From NCBI RefSeq assembly GCF_000346615.1, contig NZ_ANNU01000024.1:1-64000 (forward strand): DNA of 64,000 nt, given 5' to 3'. Origin of the DNA: Nafulsella turpanensis ZLM-10. Lineage in GTDB: Bacteria; Bacteroidota; Bacteroidia; Cytophagales; Cyclobacteriaceae. Shown here one piece after another: positions 9,038 to 18,329 of this stretch. Below the pieces are notes generated by a model. That model made no database searches and had not been told where the DNA came from. It saw nothing but the letters and a program-made list of their open reading frames with translations. The stretch's first letter is position 1; the number at the start of each line of letters is the position of its first letter. The translations under genes and the position numbers were made by a program.

Positions 9038-10309
9038 CTATTTTCCTGCTCTTTGCCAATCGTTTTTTACCAAAGTTTGCCTGAACAGGTTCAATAGAGC
9101 AGCGGCCGTATAGCGGATGTTCAGGTCACGATCTTTGGTGAAGTTGAGTTTTTTTGCAATCGTTTGCTCTCCATTGCTAACGGCTATCCATACCAGGCCG
9201 ACTGGTTTTTCTGCCGAACCGCCTCCTGGTCCGGCAACGCCGGTGGTAGATAAGCCATAATCTGCCTTTAATACTTTTCGTGCCCCTTCGGCCATTTCCC
9301 GGGCTGTTTGCTCGCTTACCGCCCCGTACTGCTCCAGCGTTTCTTTTTTTACGCCTAAAATCGATTCCTTTATCTCGTTCTGGTAGGCCACCACGGAACC
9401 GTTAAAGTAAAAAGAGCTGCCAGGCACGGAGGTAAGAGTATAGCCGACAAAGCCGGAGGTACAGCTTTCGGCCGCAGCCACTTTTTTCCCTTCTTTTTGC
9501 AGGAGTTGTCCTACGGCTTTGGCCAGTGTATCATCTCCCTCACCATATACCCATTGCTCAATCAGGGGCATCAGTTTATGGAATTCTTCGTCTACATTTC
9601 TTTGCAGCCCTTCCATATGTTCCCCAAAGGCGGTTATGCGCAGCTTCACCTCTCCAAGGCCGGGCAAATACGCCAGCTTCATATTCGGGGGCAGCGCCTC
9701 CTCCCATTCCTGTATATGTTCTGCGAGCCATGATTCTCCTATGCCGGAAGTGCGAACCATGCGGTGGAAAATGGCCGGCGGGTTAAACTGGCGAATGAGA
9801 AGCGGGATAATTTCGAACTCCATCATATGCTTCATTTCATGTGGAACGCCTGGCATGGCCACAAAAACTTTCCCTTCTTTATCGAACCACATGCCGGGGG
9901 CGGTGCCATGGTGGTTGGGTATATACCTGCAGCTTTCCGGTAAGGCGGCCTGCTGGCGATTACGCTCGGTCAGCTCCAGGCCGCGGCGCGCAAAAATCTT
10001 ACGGATGTTCTCCAGAGCATCTTCATGAACTTTAAGGGGGCTATTGAAGTATTTCGAAAGCAAAGGTTTGGTCAGGTCATCTGCCGTAGGGCCTAACCCT
10101 CCGGTTATGAGGAGAATATCGGCCCTGCTTTCTGCCTCCTCAAATGCATGGAGTATGGCTTCTTCCTCATCGCCCACAGTGGTTCTCCGGACTACCCGGA
10201 TGCCTGCTTCACTTAATTTTTCACTCATCCACTGAGCATTGGTATCGGTGATTTGGCCATAGAGCAGCTCATCGCCAATCGTTAAAATTTCAGCCCTGAT
10301 TTCTTTCAT
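9038..10309 (-). CDS. cinA: CinA family protein (nicotinamide mononucleotide deamidase / ADP-ribose pyrophosphatase type)
   Basis: Full-length two-domain CinA, 423 residues. The N-terminal molybdopterin-binding-like domain (about 1-250) has GDELLYGQITDTNAQW and LLITGGLGPTADDLT. The C-terminal domain (about 260-415) has the deamidase motifs AAESCTSGFVGYTLTSVPGSS and STTGVAGPGGGSAEKPVG. In characterised CinA proteins the C-terminal domain deamidates NMN to recycle pyridine nucleotides and the N-terminal domain has ADP-ribose pyrophosphatase activity. It is transcribed before the E2 gene on the same strand with a 147-nt gap, which holds the E2 promoter candidate, so the two need not be co-transcribed. 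Confidence 0.93.
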   Translation of the reverse strand: MKEIRAEILTIGDELLYGQITDTNAQWMSEKLSEAGIRVVRRTTVGDEEEAILHAFEEAESRADILLITGGLGPTADDLTKPLLSKYFNSPLKVHEDALENIRKIFARRGLELTERNRQQAALPESCRYIPNHHGTAPGMWFDKEGKVFVAMPGVPHEMKHMMEFEIIPLLIRQFNPPAIFHRMVRTSGIGESWLAEHIQEWEEALPPNMKLAYLPGLGEVKLRITAFGEHMEGLQRNVDEEFHKLMPLIEQWVYGEGDDTLAKAVGQLLQKEGKKVAAAESCTSGFVGYTLTSVPGSSFYFNGSVVAYQNEIKESILGVKKETLEQYGAVSEQTAREMAEGARKVLKADYGLSTTGVAGPGGGSAEKPVGLVWIAVSNGEQTIAKKLNFTKDRDLNIRYTAAALLNLFRQTLVKNDWQRAGK

Positions 10310-10445
10310 CTATATAAAGAGCGTAAGCCCCTGAATTTTGGTAGAATTTTTGATAGGTTGTTAACTGAGATGGAAAATTACGATTTATCCATTCCTCTTA
10401 TTCAAAACAAAACGGAATAATATTGTTTACTCTAAAACTAATTTT

Positions 10446-11165
10446 ATGAGATACATCAACAGAATCGGCCTTTTGGTCTTCCTTTTCTTTGCAGTCTCCT
10501 GCACAACCCAGCAAATTAACCAGACTTTAGGTGAGATTTTAGCAGAAAATCAAAGTCTTACCACCGAAGAGGTGGCAGAGGGGCTGAAGCAGGCGCTGTC
10601 GAAAGGGATAAGCCAGGGGGCTGCGCAGGCTTCGCAGGAAGGAGGCTATTACGAAAATCCACGACTTAAAATTCCTTTTCCGGAAGATGCTCAAAGAGTA
10701 GAAGAAAAGCTTCGGCAAATTGGCCTGGGCAATCAGGTGGACCGGTTTATTCTTACGCTGAACCGGGGAGCGGAAGAGGCCGCCAAAGAAGCCAAGCCTA
10801 TTTTTCTGGATGCCATCCGCAGCATGACCATCCGCGATGCCTGGAATATATTAAAAGGAGAGGATGATGCCGCTACGGAATACCTTCGGAGAACGACCGG
10901 GGAGCAGTTAAGGGCAAAGTTTGAGCCTGTTATTAGCCGGGCCCTTGACCAGGTAGAGGCTACCCGCTATTATGGCGATATTGTTTCGACTTATAACCGC
11001 CTGCCGGGTGTAACAAGAGTAAACCCCGACCTGACCGATTATGCCACCCAAAAGGCCATTGATGGTCTGTTCCTGCTGGTGGCGGAAGAAGAAAAGAACA
11101 TCAGGGAAAACCCTGTTGCCCGTACTACCGAATTGCTGAAAAAAGTGTTTGCCCAGGCAGACTGA
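10446..11165 (+). CDS. DUF4197 lipoprotein
   Basis: A 239-residue predicted lipoprotein: the N-terminus MRYINRIGLLVFLFFAVSC ends in a lipobox with Cys19. The rest is a mostly helical, charged DUF4197-type domain (SIRDAW-like SMTIRDAWNILKGEDDAATEYLRRTT, then RYYGDIVSTYNRLPG and LTDYATQKAIDGLFLLVAEEEKNIRENP). These conserved runs are hallmarks of the family, which occurs in many Bacteroidetes and Proteobacteria. Function is unknown; an envelope location is inferred from the lipobox. It stands alone between a divergent cinA and its own strong terminator. Confidence 0.87.
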   Translation: MRYINRIGLLVFLFFAVSCTTQQINQTLGEILAENQSLTTEEVAEGLKQALSKGISQGAAQASQEGGYYENPRLKIPFPEDAQRVEEKLRQIGLGNQVDRFILTLNRGAEEAAKEAKPIFLDAIRSMTIRDAWNILKGEDDAATEYLRRTTGEQLRAKFEPVISRALDQVEATRYYGDIVSTYNRLPGVTRVNPDLTDYATQKAIDGLFLLVAEEEKNIRENPVARTTELLKKVFAQAD

Positions 11166-11214
11166 GTAGTGGTAAGAACGGTTTTTTAGTACCTTTTTAT
11201 TTAAATAAATGAAA

Positions 11215-11250
11215 AGCCCTTCGCACTTAAAGGGTGTGAAGGGCTTTTTT
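11215..11250 (+). terminator. Terminator of the DUF4197 gene
   Basis: A 12-bp stem (11215-11226 / 11234-11245) with one G-U wobble and a T-run at 11245-11250. Confidence 0.92.
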
Positions 11251-11300
11251 GTTGGGGCATTTAAAGACCAGGGATAGTGAGTTTTAGCCTTCAGGTGAAA

Positions 11301-14300
11301 TCATTGCCTGGTAAACCGGCTGGTATAGGTTCCTTTTTCTGTTTGCAGGCGAAGCCAGTATAAACCCTGGGGCAGCGCCTGAACTGAAAGTTCGAACAGG
11401 CTTTGTCCGGCGTTTACAGAGTAGGTCTTTATCAGTTTTCCGCTGGCATCTTGGAGGTGTAAAACAGATTTGCCAGAAATTTCCGGCACCTGAATTTGTA
11501 GCTGCTCCTTTGCCGGGTTTGGGTACACCCCCAGTCCTGATGCTGCACTTTTTTCCTCACCTGTAGCCGTATTTTGCATTACCACCAGCGTTTTACTGGC
11601 TACCTCTGTACACCCTTTTTGGTTTTTTGCCCTGAGGCTAATGGTGTAGGTGCCTGCATTTTTGTACGGGTGTTCCGGGGCTGGAAGGGAAGAGGTAATT
11701 CCGTTGCCGAAGTTCCATAACCATTCACTCACTTCGGTATGAGTGCTTTGGCAGAGTACAGCTTCTCCACTATGTAAAAAAATGGTATCGGCAGAAAGTG
11801 TGAAATCGGCCAGGCCCTCGGGTATATTAACGTCTACGGAAAGTGCTTCACTTTCCTGGCCAAGACTGATGTTGGTAACGAAATAGGTATGGGAAGCCTG
11901 CACGGGCTCTAATAAATACTCCCGGCCCTTCTTGAGCAGACTGTCTTTTTCAGCATTGTAATAGAAGTAATAGATGCCATCGTCCTGCGGGCGGAGTAAA
12001 GCGGTTTCCCCTTTACACAGCTCCTGCGAAGCCAACAGGGGCAGCGGGCTTTTTTCGAGCATAACCTCTTCTGAAACACTCGCCTGGCAGCCATTCCGGT
12101 AATAGGCATATACCTGCAGGGAAATGCTTTCATCTTCCTCAGTGTAGGACCAATGCAGTTGCTCTCCCTGTTGCGCTAGTACGCCATTCACAAACCAGTC
12201 AATACGGGCCAACTCTTCCGCTTGCTGAACAGTGGCCTTAAATTGTAGAGCCTGGTGGGCTTCGGCAAGGGTATCGATGCTGTAGCGCAGGTTTATATCT
12301 GCACTAAACACTTCAATGGAAACCGCTATGCTTCTGCTTTCGTAAGCGCCCTGCCCGCTGCTGGCATAAAAAGTTGTATCTTTTGTGAGTTGTGCTGTTT
12401 CAAACACGGTGCCGCTGAATATTTTCATCTTGCTTCCTTCATCGGCGTATAAATGGAAAGGAGTCCCATCTGCTGTAAGCAAAATGGCTTTGCCTGGTTC
12501 GCATAACAGCTGATTATCTATTACGGGGGGAGCATTCCGCTGCACCACTACCAGCTGTTTGTTAAGCGTATCGGAGCAGCCGGCAATATTCGTCATTACC
12601 AGTTCAATGGTGTAGGTGCCGGGGGTGTTAAAATAAGCTTTGGGCGATTGCTGAATGCTCTGATAGCCATTGTTAAAATTCCAGTACCACTCAGCAGGAA
12701 ATTCACTTTTGTCGGTTAACTGAACCATGCCAGTTTCGCCGGCTTCAATGGAGAGGGTATCGGTACTCATGCTAAATTGAGCCAGTGGTGCCTTTAGCAT
12801 TAACTCTATTCGTTCAATATCGCCCGGGAACTCATTATCGGTATTGGCAACATAAAACGTGGTATCCGTAGTTAGATTTTCCAGTATAATAGTGCTGCCT
12901 TCAGCTATCAGTTCCTGCCCGTAGGGGTCGGAGTAAAATTGAAACCGCTCCCCATTGGCAGGATTTACTTCCAGCTGGCTGCCGGGGCAGGCCAGCAGCC
13001 GGGAGTTTAGTGGAGGTGTTTGCAGGTAATGCAGGTATTTTTTCTGTACTTCTTCTGCTGCCTTCTTCAGTCCATCGAGCGAGGAAGCTGTAAGCAGGGC
13101 AAAGGCTACCTTTTCGCTGCCCTTTGACTGCAGAAGAGGAATAGTGCCTCCTAAAAACTGCGCCACATCCGTTCCGTTCCCTTCAACGCCGGCTGTTTGT
13201 TTGCCTATCCCGCCAGAAAGGTAGGTATAAAGATCTGCACGGCTGAGGCTATCGGCCAGCTCACTGGTATTGCCGTTTCGGGTAGCAATGTCCAGGGCAT
13301 GAAAAGAAGGGGCGTGGGAGCTCAGAAGAGCCATTCCGGCATAGCGATTTTGCTCATAATCATAGGCATATCCTATTTTTGTAGCAGTATCCCAGCCTCC
13401 TTTGTTTCGAAAAAACTCATTGATATCAAAATCAGTGAAAATGCCGGTGTGGAGTTGTTCATAAGCAGTATCTGCTTTATTGATAAACCGGTATTCTATC
13501 ACCATGGCTGCACTGGCAAGGGTATCTTCCCAGCCGAGAATTTTCTGCTCCACCCTTATATTCAGCGGTACATTTTCTGATACAATGGTCTCGTAGGCAG
13601 AGCGGGCGTCGCGGCTGGCGGTGGAATTGGTGAAAAGCTTCAGCCTCTCAAGGGGGCGGAAGTCAAGATAACGTTCCGCAGGACTGATATTGTACATGGT
13701 ATTGGTGGCCACTGCTTTGGAACTTTGAGCCAGCACCAGGCCAAGGTTATGGGCAAGTGGTGCCTTTTGGAAGCGAAATCCGCTGCCCTGCAGGTTGAAA
13801 TTGTAGTTGTAGCCCAAATTACCTTCCGAAGAAACGGTTAGAGAGAGCTGGTCGGAGGCAAAATCAAAATAAGAGCCACTGGTTCTTAGCTGAAAATATT
13901 GATAATCTTCATAATTGATGTCGGAATAGCCAATCCGGAAGGTAATTACTTCGTTACTCGGGAGGTTGGGGTGGAGGTAAAAGCGAAAGGGGGTAGCTTC
14001 GTTTTTGTAAGTGCCCAGGGTGTTAATGGTGCCGGGGCTTACTTCAGAATCGATGAAAGTTACATATGGGCTTTCGGTGCTTAAGGTTAATTTCAGTTTT
14101 GTAGTAGCAGAAAGGAAGTTAATCAGATCCATCCGTACTTCCACTGTATCGTTGTAAAAGGCAAAAGGACCAGTTCCATTGAAAATATTAAACTGCTGCA
14201 TTCGAACGGCAGGTGAAACTGTTCTGGAAAGGGCTTTTTCCATGTTCAGGCGGCCCTTTCCAATTTTTTCAGGAAAAGCACTATCGTCTACCGAATCAGA

Positions 14301-15557
14301 CGAAACCCTTAAACGCTCCATTACCTGCAGGGCATTCAATTCAGGAAAGTAAGAACGGACAAGAGCGGCTGCTCCGGCTACCTGGGGGCTGGCAAAGGAA
14401 GTGCCGGTACCATTTCCGTACCCTCCACCATTGGTGGTAGAGAAAACATCTTTACCCGGGGCCAGTAAATCAACGAAGCGGCTCCAGGTGGCGTAAGCTG
14501 CCTTTGCATCGGTATAGTCGGAGGAGGAAACGGAGAGCACATTTTCGTAGGAGGCAGGGTAAAAGTTCAGTTCTTTTGCATCATTACCGGCTGCAGCAAC
14601 AATTACCACATTTTTTTCCAGCACCAGGTAGTTGATAATATCCTGTACATATTGTGAGGGCAGACCGGGGGCACCCCAGCTCAGGTTTAGAACATCGCAA
14701 CCCATTTCGGCAGCATATACCATGGCTTCGTAGCCGTTCCTAAACCGGTTATCTTCTGAACGAAAAATTTTAATGGGCATATAGCGGCAGTTGTAACCGG
14801 TGCCTGCTATGCCAATATCGTTGTTAGTGGAGGCCGAGGAAAAACCTGTAACGATGGTTCCATGGCCACTTTTGTCGGCCGAGGGGTTATTGTCGTTATT
14901 GGCAAAGTCCCAGCCATGATAGTTGTCGGTAAAGCCATCGCTATCATTGTCAATTCCATCAATAGGGTCTGCTTCATTCAGGTACAGATTGTGTTTCAGG
15001 TCCGGATGGTTAAGGTCTACGCCCGTATCTAAAATACCAATAACTACATCCCTGCTTCCCTGGCTTATGCTCCATGCCAGGGAAGCTTTAATGTTCGTGA
15101 GGTGCTCTTGCTGGTCAAAAAATTCATCATCGGGCTGCTGAAGGAGCTGCGGGAGGTAATACGGCTCGGCATACTCCACCAGCTTACTGCTTTGCAACTG
15201 GCGGATAACCTCCTCTACCTGCTGGCCTGGCTGTAGTTCAAGTTTGTATAAACTGGAAAGTGGGTTGTTTTCTGTCTGGCGTGCCGATTTCATTCCTTTC
15301 TTTTGCATTCCAAGGGAGGCAAACGGCTGAACAAGCTCTTTTGCGCCTACACTGGCCGCGAGGGCTTTTGCCTGTTCCTGTAAACCTCTGGCTGTGCGGG
15401 CCGAGGCAGCAGACAGTGGGGGAAGTTCCTCACCTTTTAGTTTGAAAACAACGATACCTGCCGCGTAGGGAGCGGTTGCAGGGCCGAAAGCCGGCTGGGC
15501 ATACAGCAAGAAGGGGAAGAGGAGGAAAGTTAGGCAGCTAGTAAATATTTTTAGCAT
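11301..15557 (-). CDS. Secreted S8 family serine peptidase (subtilase) with Ig-like/PKD modules and T9SS C-terminal sorting domain
   Basis: A 1418-residue exported protease. The frame extends 35 codons further, but the ATG at 15557 gives a proper signal peptide (MLKIFTSCLTFLLFPFLLYA). A propeptide-like region (about 21-155) precedes the S8 domain with the full catalytic triad: Asp177 (ILDTGVD), His232 (SGHGTIV) and Ser387 (GTGTSFASP), plus the oxyanion Asn in AAAGN. A DNDSDG loop after Asp177 resembles a calcium site. The C-terminal half holds three related Ig-like units that begin with CPG/CEPG/CKG and end in TFYV/TFYA/TYFV, alternating with two PKD domains (WYWNFNNG..., WLWNFGNG...). The last 75 residues (VYPNPAKEQLQIQV ... 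GLYWLRLQT) are the type A sorting domain, which sends the protein through the type IX system to the surface or medium. It is monocistronic. Confidence 0.94.
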   Translation of the reverse strand: MLKIFTSCLTFLLFPFLLYAQPAFGPATAPYAAGIVVFKLKGEELPPLSAASARTARGLQEQAKALAASVGAKELVQPFASLGMQKKGMKSARQTENNPLSSLYKLELQPGQQVEEVIRQLQSSKLVEYAEPYYLPQLLQQPDDEFFDQQEHLTNIKASLAWSISQGSRDVVIGILDTGVDLNHPDLKHNLYLNEADPIDGIDNDSDGFTDNYHGWDFANNDNNPSADKSGHGTIVTGFSSASTNNDIGIAGTGYNCRYMPIKIFRSEDNRFRNGYEAMVYAAEMGCDVLNLSWGAPGLPSQYVQDIINYLVLEKNVVIVAAAGNDAKELNFYPASYENVLSVSSSDYTDAKAAYATWSRFVDLLAPGKDVFSTTNGGGYGNGTGTSFASPQVAGAAALVRSYFPELNALQVMERLRVSSDSVDDSAFPEKIGKGRLNMEKALSRTVSPAVRMQQFNIFNGTGPFAFYNDTVEVRMDLINFLSATTKLKLTLSTESPYVTFIDSEVSPGTINTLGTYKNEATPFRFYLHPNLPSNEVITFRIGYSDINYEDYQYFQLRTSGSYFDFASDQLSLTVSSEGNLGYNYNFNLQGSGFRFQKAPLAHNLGLVLAQSSKAVATNTMYNISPAERYLDFRPLERLKLFTNSTASRDARSAYETIVSENVPLNIRVEQKILGWEDTLASAAMVIEYRFINKADTAYEQLHTGIFTDFDINEFFRNKGGWDTATKIGYAYDYEQNRYAGMALLSSHAPSFHALDIATRNGNTSELADSLSRADLYTYLSGGIGKQTAGVEGNGTDVAQFLGGTIPLLQSKGSEKVAFALLTASSLDGLKKAAEEVQKKYLHYLQTPPLNSRLLACPGSQLEVNPANGERFQFYSDPYGQELIAEGSTIILENLTTDTTFYVANTDNEFPGDIERIELMLKAPLAQFSMSTDTLSIEAGETGMVQLTDKSEFPAEWYWNFNNGYQSIQQSPKAYFNTPGTYTIELVMTNIAGCSDTLNKQLVVVQRNAPPVIDNQLLCEPGKAILLTADGTPFHLYADEGSKMKIFSGTVFETAQLTKDTTFYASSGQGAYESRSIAVSIEVFSADINLRYSIDTLAEAHQALQFKATVQQAEELARIDWFVNGVLAQQGEQLHWSYTEEDESISLQVYAYYRNGCQASVSEEVMLEKSPLPLLASQELCKGETALLRPQDDGIYYFYYNAEKDSLLKKGREYLLEPVQASHTYFVTNISLGQESEALSVDVNIPEGLADFTLSADTIFLHSGEAVLCQSTHTEVSEWLWNFGNGITSSLPAPEHPYKNAGTYTISLRAKNQKGCTEVASKTLVVMQNTATGEEKSAASGLGVYPNPAKEQLQIQVPEISGKSVLHLQDASGKLIKTYSVNAGQSLFELSVQALPQGLYWLRLQTEKGTYTSRFTRQ

Positions 15558-15703
15558 AAAACTGTTATCTTGCAGGTACCGGTATTTATCAAATATATTT
15601 GGTTTTTGCCTATTTTGCTCATATGCTACTACTTTTAGATGTAAGATAGCGCAGGCCGGCACGAAACTTTTTATCTATTTAGTCAGATTTAAATAAAAAT
15701 TAC

Positions 15704-17371
15704 ATGTCACTTTTTGAAAAGCATCAGTCTATTCTGGAGAATGCCATTAACGCCCTTCACAGCCGCGATTTTTATGCGCAGTACCCGGAGCATCCATCAC
15801 CAAAAATATATGGTGAAACGGCCGACGAAGAAGGCCGGAAGCAATTTCAATCCCGAATCGGTAAAAAATATGAAGAGCTTTTGCAGTCAGGTGCTGAAGA
15901 CTGGAAAGGGCAGGAGGAATCACCTTACCTTGGGGAGTCGCTAAATATTCAGTATCCTCTTTTTTCTCCAGAAACCCTTATCAGCCGCGCTAAGGAAGCG
16001 TTTACAGCTTGGCGGAAGGCCACCCCTGAAACCCGTGCCGGTATCCTGGTGGAATCGCTGGAGCGAATGAAGGAACGTTTTTTCGAGATTGCCTATGCGA
16101 CCATGCACACCACCGGTCAGGGATATATGATGGCGTTCCAGGCCAGCGGACCTCACGCTGCTGACCGTGCACTGGAGGCCATTGCCTACGGCTTCGAGGA
16201 GCTGAAGCGAGTCCCGGCCGGTACTACCTGGGATAAGCCCATGGGCAAGTTCAATATAAAGCTGGAAAAGGAATGGCGGGCTGTACCAAAAGGAATAGGG
16301 CTTGTTGTAGGCTGCTCCACTTTCCCCATCTGGAATTCCGTTCCCGGTATTTATGCCAGCCTTATTACAGGGAACCCGGTAATTGTTAAGCCGCACCCGG
16401 GGGGTATTTTGCCGATTGCCATAGTAATAGCCGAAATACAGAAAGTACTGAAGGAAGAAGGTTTCGACCCGAATGTGATTCAGCTGGGGGCCGATACTTT
16501 CGACAAAATGATAACCAAAGAACTGGCAGAACACCCGGAGGTGAAAGTGATTGACTATACCGGTGGCTCAGAGTTTGGTAACTACCTCGAAAACCTGAAA
16601 GGTAAGGCAGTCTTCACCGAAAAAACAGGGGTAAATTCCATTATCCTCGATTCTGTGGAAGATGCAGATAAGGTAGCTGCCAACCTTGCTTTTTCTGTGC
16701 TGCTATACAGCGGGCAGATGTGTACAGCCCCTCAGAACTTTTATATACCGGAGAGCGGTATTAAAACGCCCGAAGGAACGCTTAGCTTTGATGATTTTGC
16801 CCAAAAGTTTATTGAGCAGGTGAATGCACTGGTCGATAACCCGAAAGCGGGGCCTTTTGTCCTCGGTGCCATTCAGAATCCGCGTACCTGCGAAAGGGTG
16901 GCCGATGCTGAAAAACTGGATGCAAAGGTACTGCTGAAATCACGTACCATCGAAAACCCTATGTTTAAGAAAGCCCGTACCGCTACACCTGTGGTGCTGG
17001 AGGTAGATAGCAGCAAAAAGGAGCTGTTCAGCAGTGAACTGTTCGGCCCGATTGTACTTCTGATTAAAACCAAAAGTACCGACGAAAGCATTGCCCTGGC
17101 GAAAGAGCTGGCGCAGGCGCATGGAGCCATCAGCTGCGGTGCCTACGTAACGGACGAAAGCCTGAAAGAAACCATTGCCGACGAAATGAGCCTGGCGGCT
17201 ACACCCGTAAGCTTTAACCTAACCGGCGGCATCTATGTAAACCAGAATGCAGGCTTCTCCGACTTTCACGTAACAGGAGGCAACCCTGCAGGAAATGCCA
17301 GCTTTACGAATCCCGAATATGTGGTGAAACGCTTCACCTGGGTAGGCTTTAGAGAGCCGGCTAAGGCCTAA
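15704..17371 (+). CDS. paaN: Phenylacetic acid degradation protein PaaN (aldehyde dehydrogenase family)
   Basis: A 555-residue aldehyde dehydrogenase-fold protein of the PaaN type; no hydratase domain is fused, unlike E. coli PaaZ. The catalytic Cys is in YSGQMCTAPQNFYIP and the general base Glu in VFTEKTGVNS. The characteristic PaaN N-terminus (HSRDFYAQYPEHPSPKIYG) and C-terminus (HVTGGNPAGNASF, VVKRFTWVGFREP) are present. By family knowledge it oxidises the semialdehyde released on opening of the oxepin-CoA ring in aerobic phenylacetate breakdown. No paaABCDE, paaG, paaJ or paaK is in this window, so it is either separated from its pathway or serves another aldehyde. A terminator follows. 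Confidence 0.9.
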   Translation: MSLFEKHQSILENAINALHSRDFYAQYPEHPSPKIYGETADEEGRKQFQSRIGKKYEELLQSGAEDWKGQEESPYLGESLNIQYPLFSPETLISRAKEAFTAWRKATPETRAGILVESLERMKERFFEIAYATMHTTGQGYMMAFQASGPHAADRALEAIAYGFEELKRVPAGTTWDKPMGKFNIKLEKEWRAVPKGIGLVVGCSTFPIWNSVPGIYASLITGNPVIVKPHPGGILPIAIVIAEIQKVLKEEGFDPNVIQLGADTFDKMITKELAEHPEVKVIDYTGGSEFGNYLENLKGKAVFTEKTGVNSIILDSVEDADKVAANLAFSVLLYSGQMCTAPQNFYIPESGIKTPEGTLSFDDFAQKFIEQVNALVDNPKAGPFVLGAIQNPRTCERVADAEKLDAKVLLKSRTIENPMFKKARTATPVVLEVDSSKKELFSSELFGPIVLLIKTKSTDESIALAKELAQAHGAISCGAYVTDESLKETIADEMSLAATPVSFNLTGGIYVNQNAGFSDFHVTGGNPAGNASFTNPEYVVKRFTWVGFREPAKA

Positions 17372-17424
17372 GACAGGCAGTAGATAAATAAATAATAATA
17401 GACAATAGAAAAGGAAAGCAATAG

Positions 17425-17452
17425 AAAAGGCCGGCTTTTGCCGGCTTTTTTT
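17425..17452 (+). terminator. Terminator of paaN
   Basis: Stem GCCGGC (17430-17435) / GCCGGC (17440-17445), TTTT loop, extended by A-U pairs and followed by a T-run. Confidence 0.92.
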
Positions 17453-17695
17453 GTTGCACATGGCGAAACTCTAATTGTGAAATGAAATCGGCCGGTGGAG
17501 AGGAGAGGCTTTCCCGGAAAGTAGCAAACTTCCGCTATTTTCTGCAAAAGTGTACAGAGCGCGTGCATCCATTTACTTCGGAGACACTTGTCCAACTGTA
17601 TAATATAATGGTAAGAGTGCGGAGGAATTGAAGGAATGGCCTATGCTGAGCTTTCCAGCTTTAGTTTATGGAATGAGCAGGTGCAGGAGAGTAAA

Positions 17696-17727
17696 GCATA
17701 AAAAATCCCCGGCTTTTTGCCAGGGAT
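17696..17727 (-). terminator. Terminator of the Hsp20 gene
   Basis: Nine-bp stem (17705-17713 / 17719-17727) with one wobble pair. The A-run at 17699-17704 gives the minus-strand T-tract. It begins 22 nt after the stop codon. Confidence 0.88.
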
Positions 17728-17748
17728 ACTACTTATTCTTACCCGTTT

Positions 17749-18174
17749 TTACCTGATGTCGATGCGCTTTGGTGGTTTGGCCTTAGCTTCTTCCTTTTTA
17801 GGAATGTTAATGACCAAAACTCCATTATTATACTTTGCATTTATTTTATCGGCATTGGCCGAAGCAGGTAGGGTAAAAGTTCGCTGAAAGGCGCCATAAC
17901 TGAATTCACGCCGGCTTACATTTTCTTCTTCTTTTTTATCTTCCAGCTGTTTTTCTGAAGAAATTGTAAGCATGTTGTTTTCCACATGGAGGTTAAAATC
18001 CTCTTTGTTAAAGCCGGGCGCCGCTACATCTATCCTGAACTGTTCATCTGTTTCGCATACATTTACGGCAGGCATCGATATAGGGGACCGGTCGGTGCTC
18101 AGTCCTCTGGTATCCCAGAAGTCTTCCAGAAAATTACTTAATGTAGGCTGGTTGGATCTTCTCATCAGTGACAT
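17749..18174 (-). CDS. Small heat-shock protein, Hsp20 / alpha-crystallin family
   Basis: A 141-residue holdase chaperone. The alpha-crystallin domain spans about residues 35-130 and includes FRIDVAAPGFNKEDFNLHVENNMLTIS and the conserved closing motif YNNGVLVINIPKK. The C-terminal tail KPPKRIDIR supplies the I-x-I anchor used in oligomer assembly. It binds unfolding proteins without ATP. It has its own terminator and 155 nt of upstream sequence containing a near-match -7 box (TATCTTTT on the minus strand). I recognise no CIRCE element. Confidence 0.95.
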   Translation of the reverse strand: MSLMRRSNQPTLSNFLEDFWDTRGLSTDRSPISMPAVNVCETDEQFRIDVAAPGFNKEDFNLHVENNMLTISSEKQLEDKKEEENVSRREFSYGAFQRTFTLPASANADKINAKYNNGVLVINIPKKEEAKAKPPKRIDIR

Positions 18175-18329
18175 AGTTCTATCGGTTTTAGTTCTACATC
18201 AGTTAAAAAGATATTTACAGATTATACTGATATCTGGCCTTAAAGTTTCTGAAATACAGCGGTTTATGTCTGCAATGCAGAATGGTTTAACTTTTCAACA
18301 TCCTTTCTGGAACTTTGCTTTTCCAGCTT

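Larger units (their letters stand above)
17372..17748. other. Gene-free gap between paaN and the Hsp20 gene
   Basis: 376 nt with two terminators (17425-17452 for paaN, 17705-17727 for hsp20). A 21-codon plus-strand frame at 17637-17702 has purine-rich sequence before it but no other support. I see nothing else. Confidence 0.6.

Noticed and set aside
17637-17702. 21-codon frame with purine-rich upstream sequence before the Hsp20 terminator
   Set aside because: It has no -7 box and no protein features. Ribosome sites of that kind carry little weight in this phylum.
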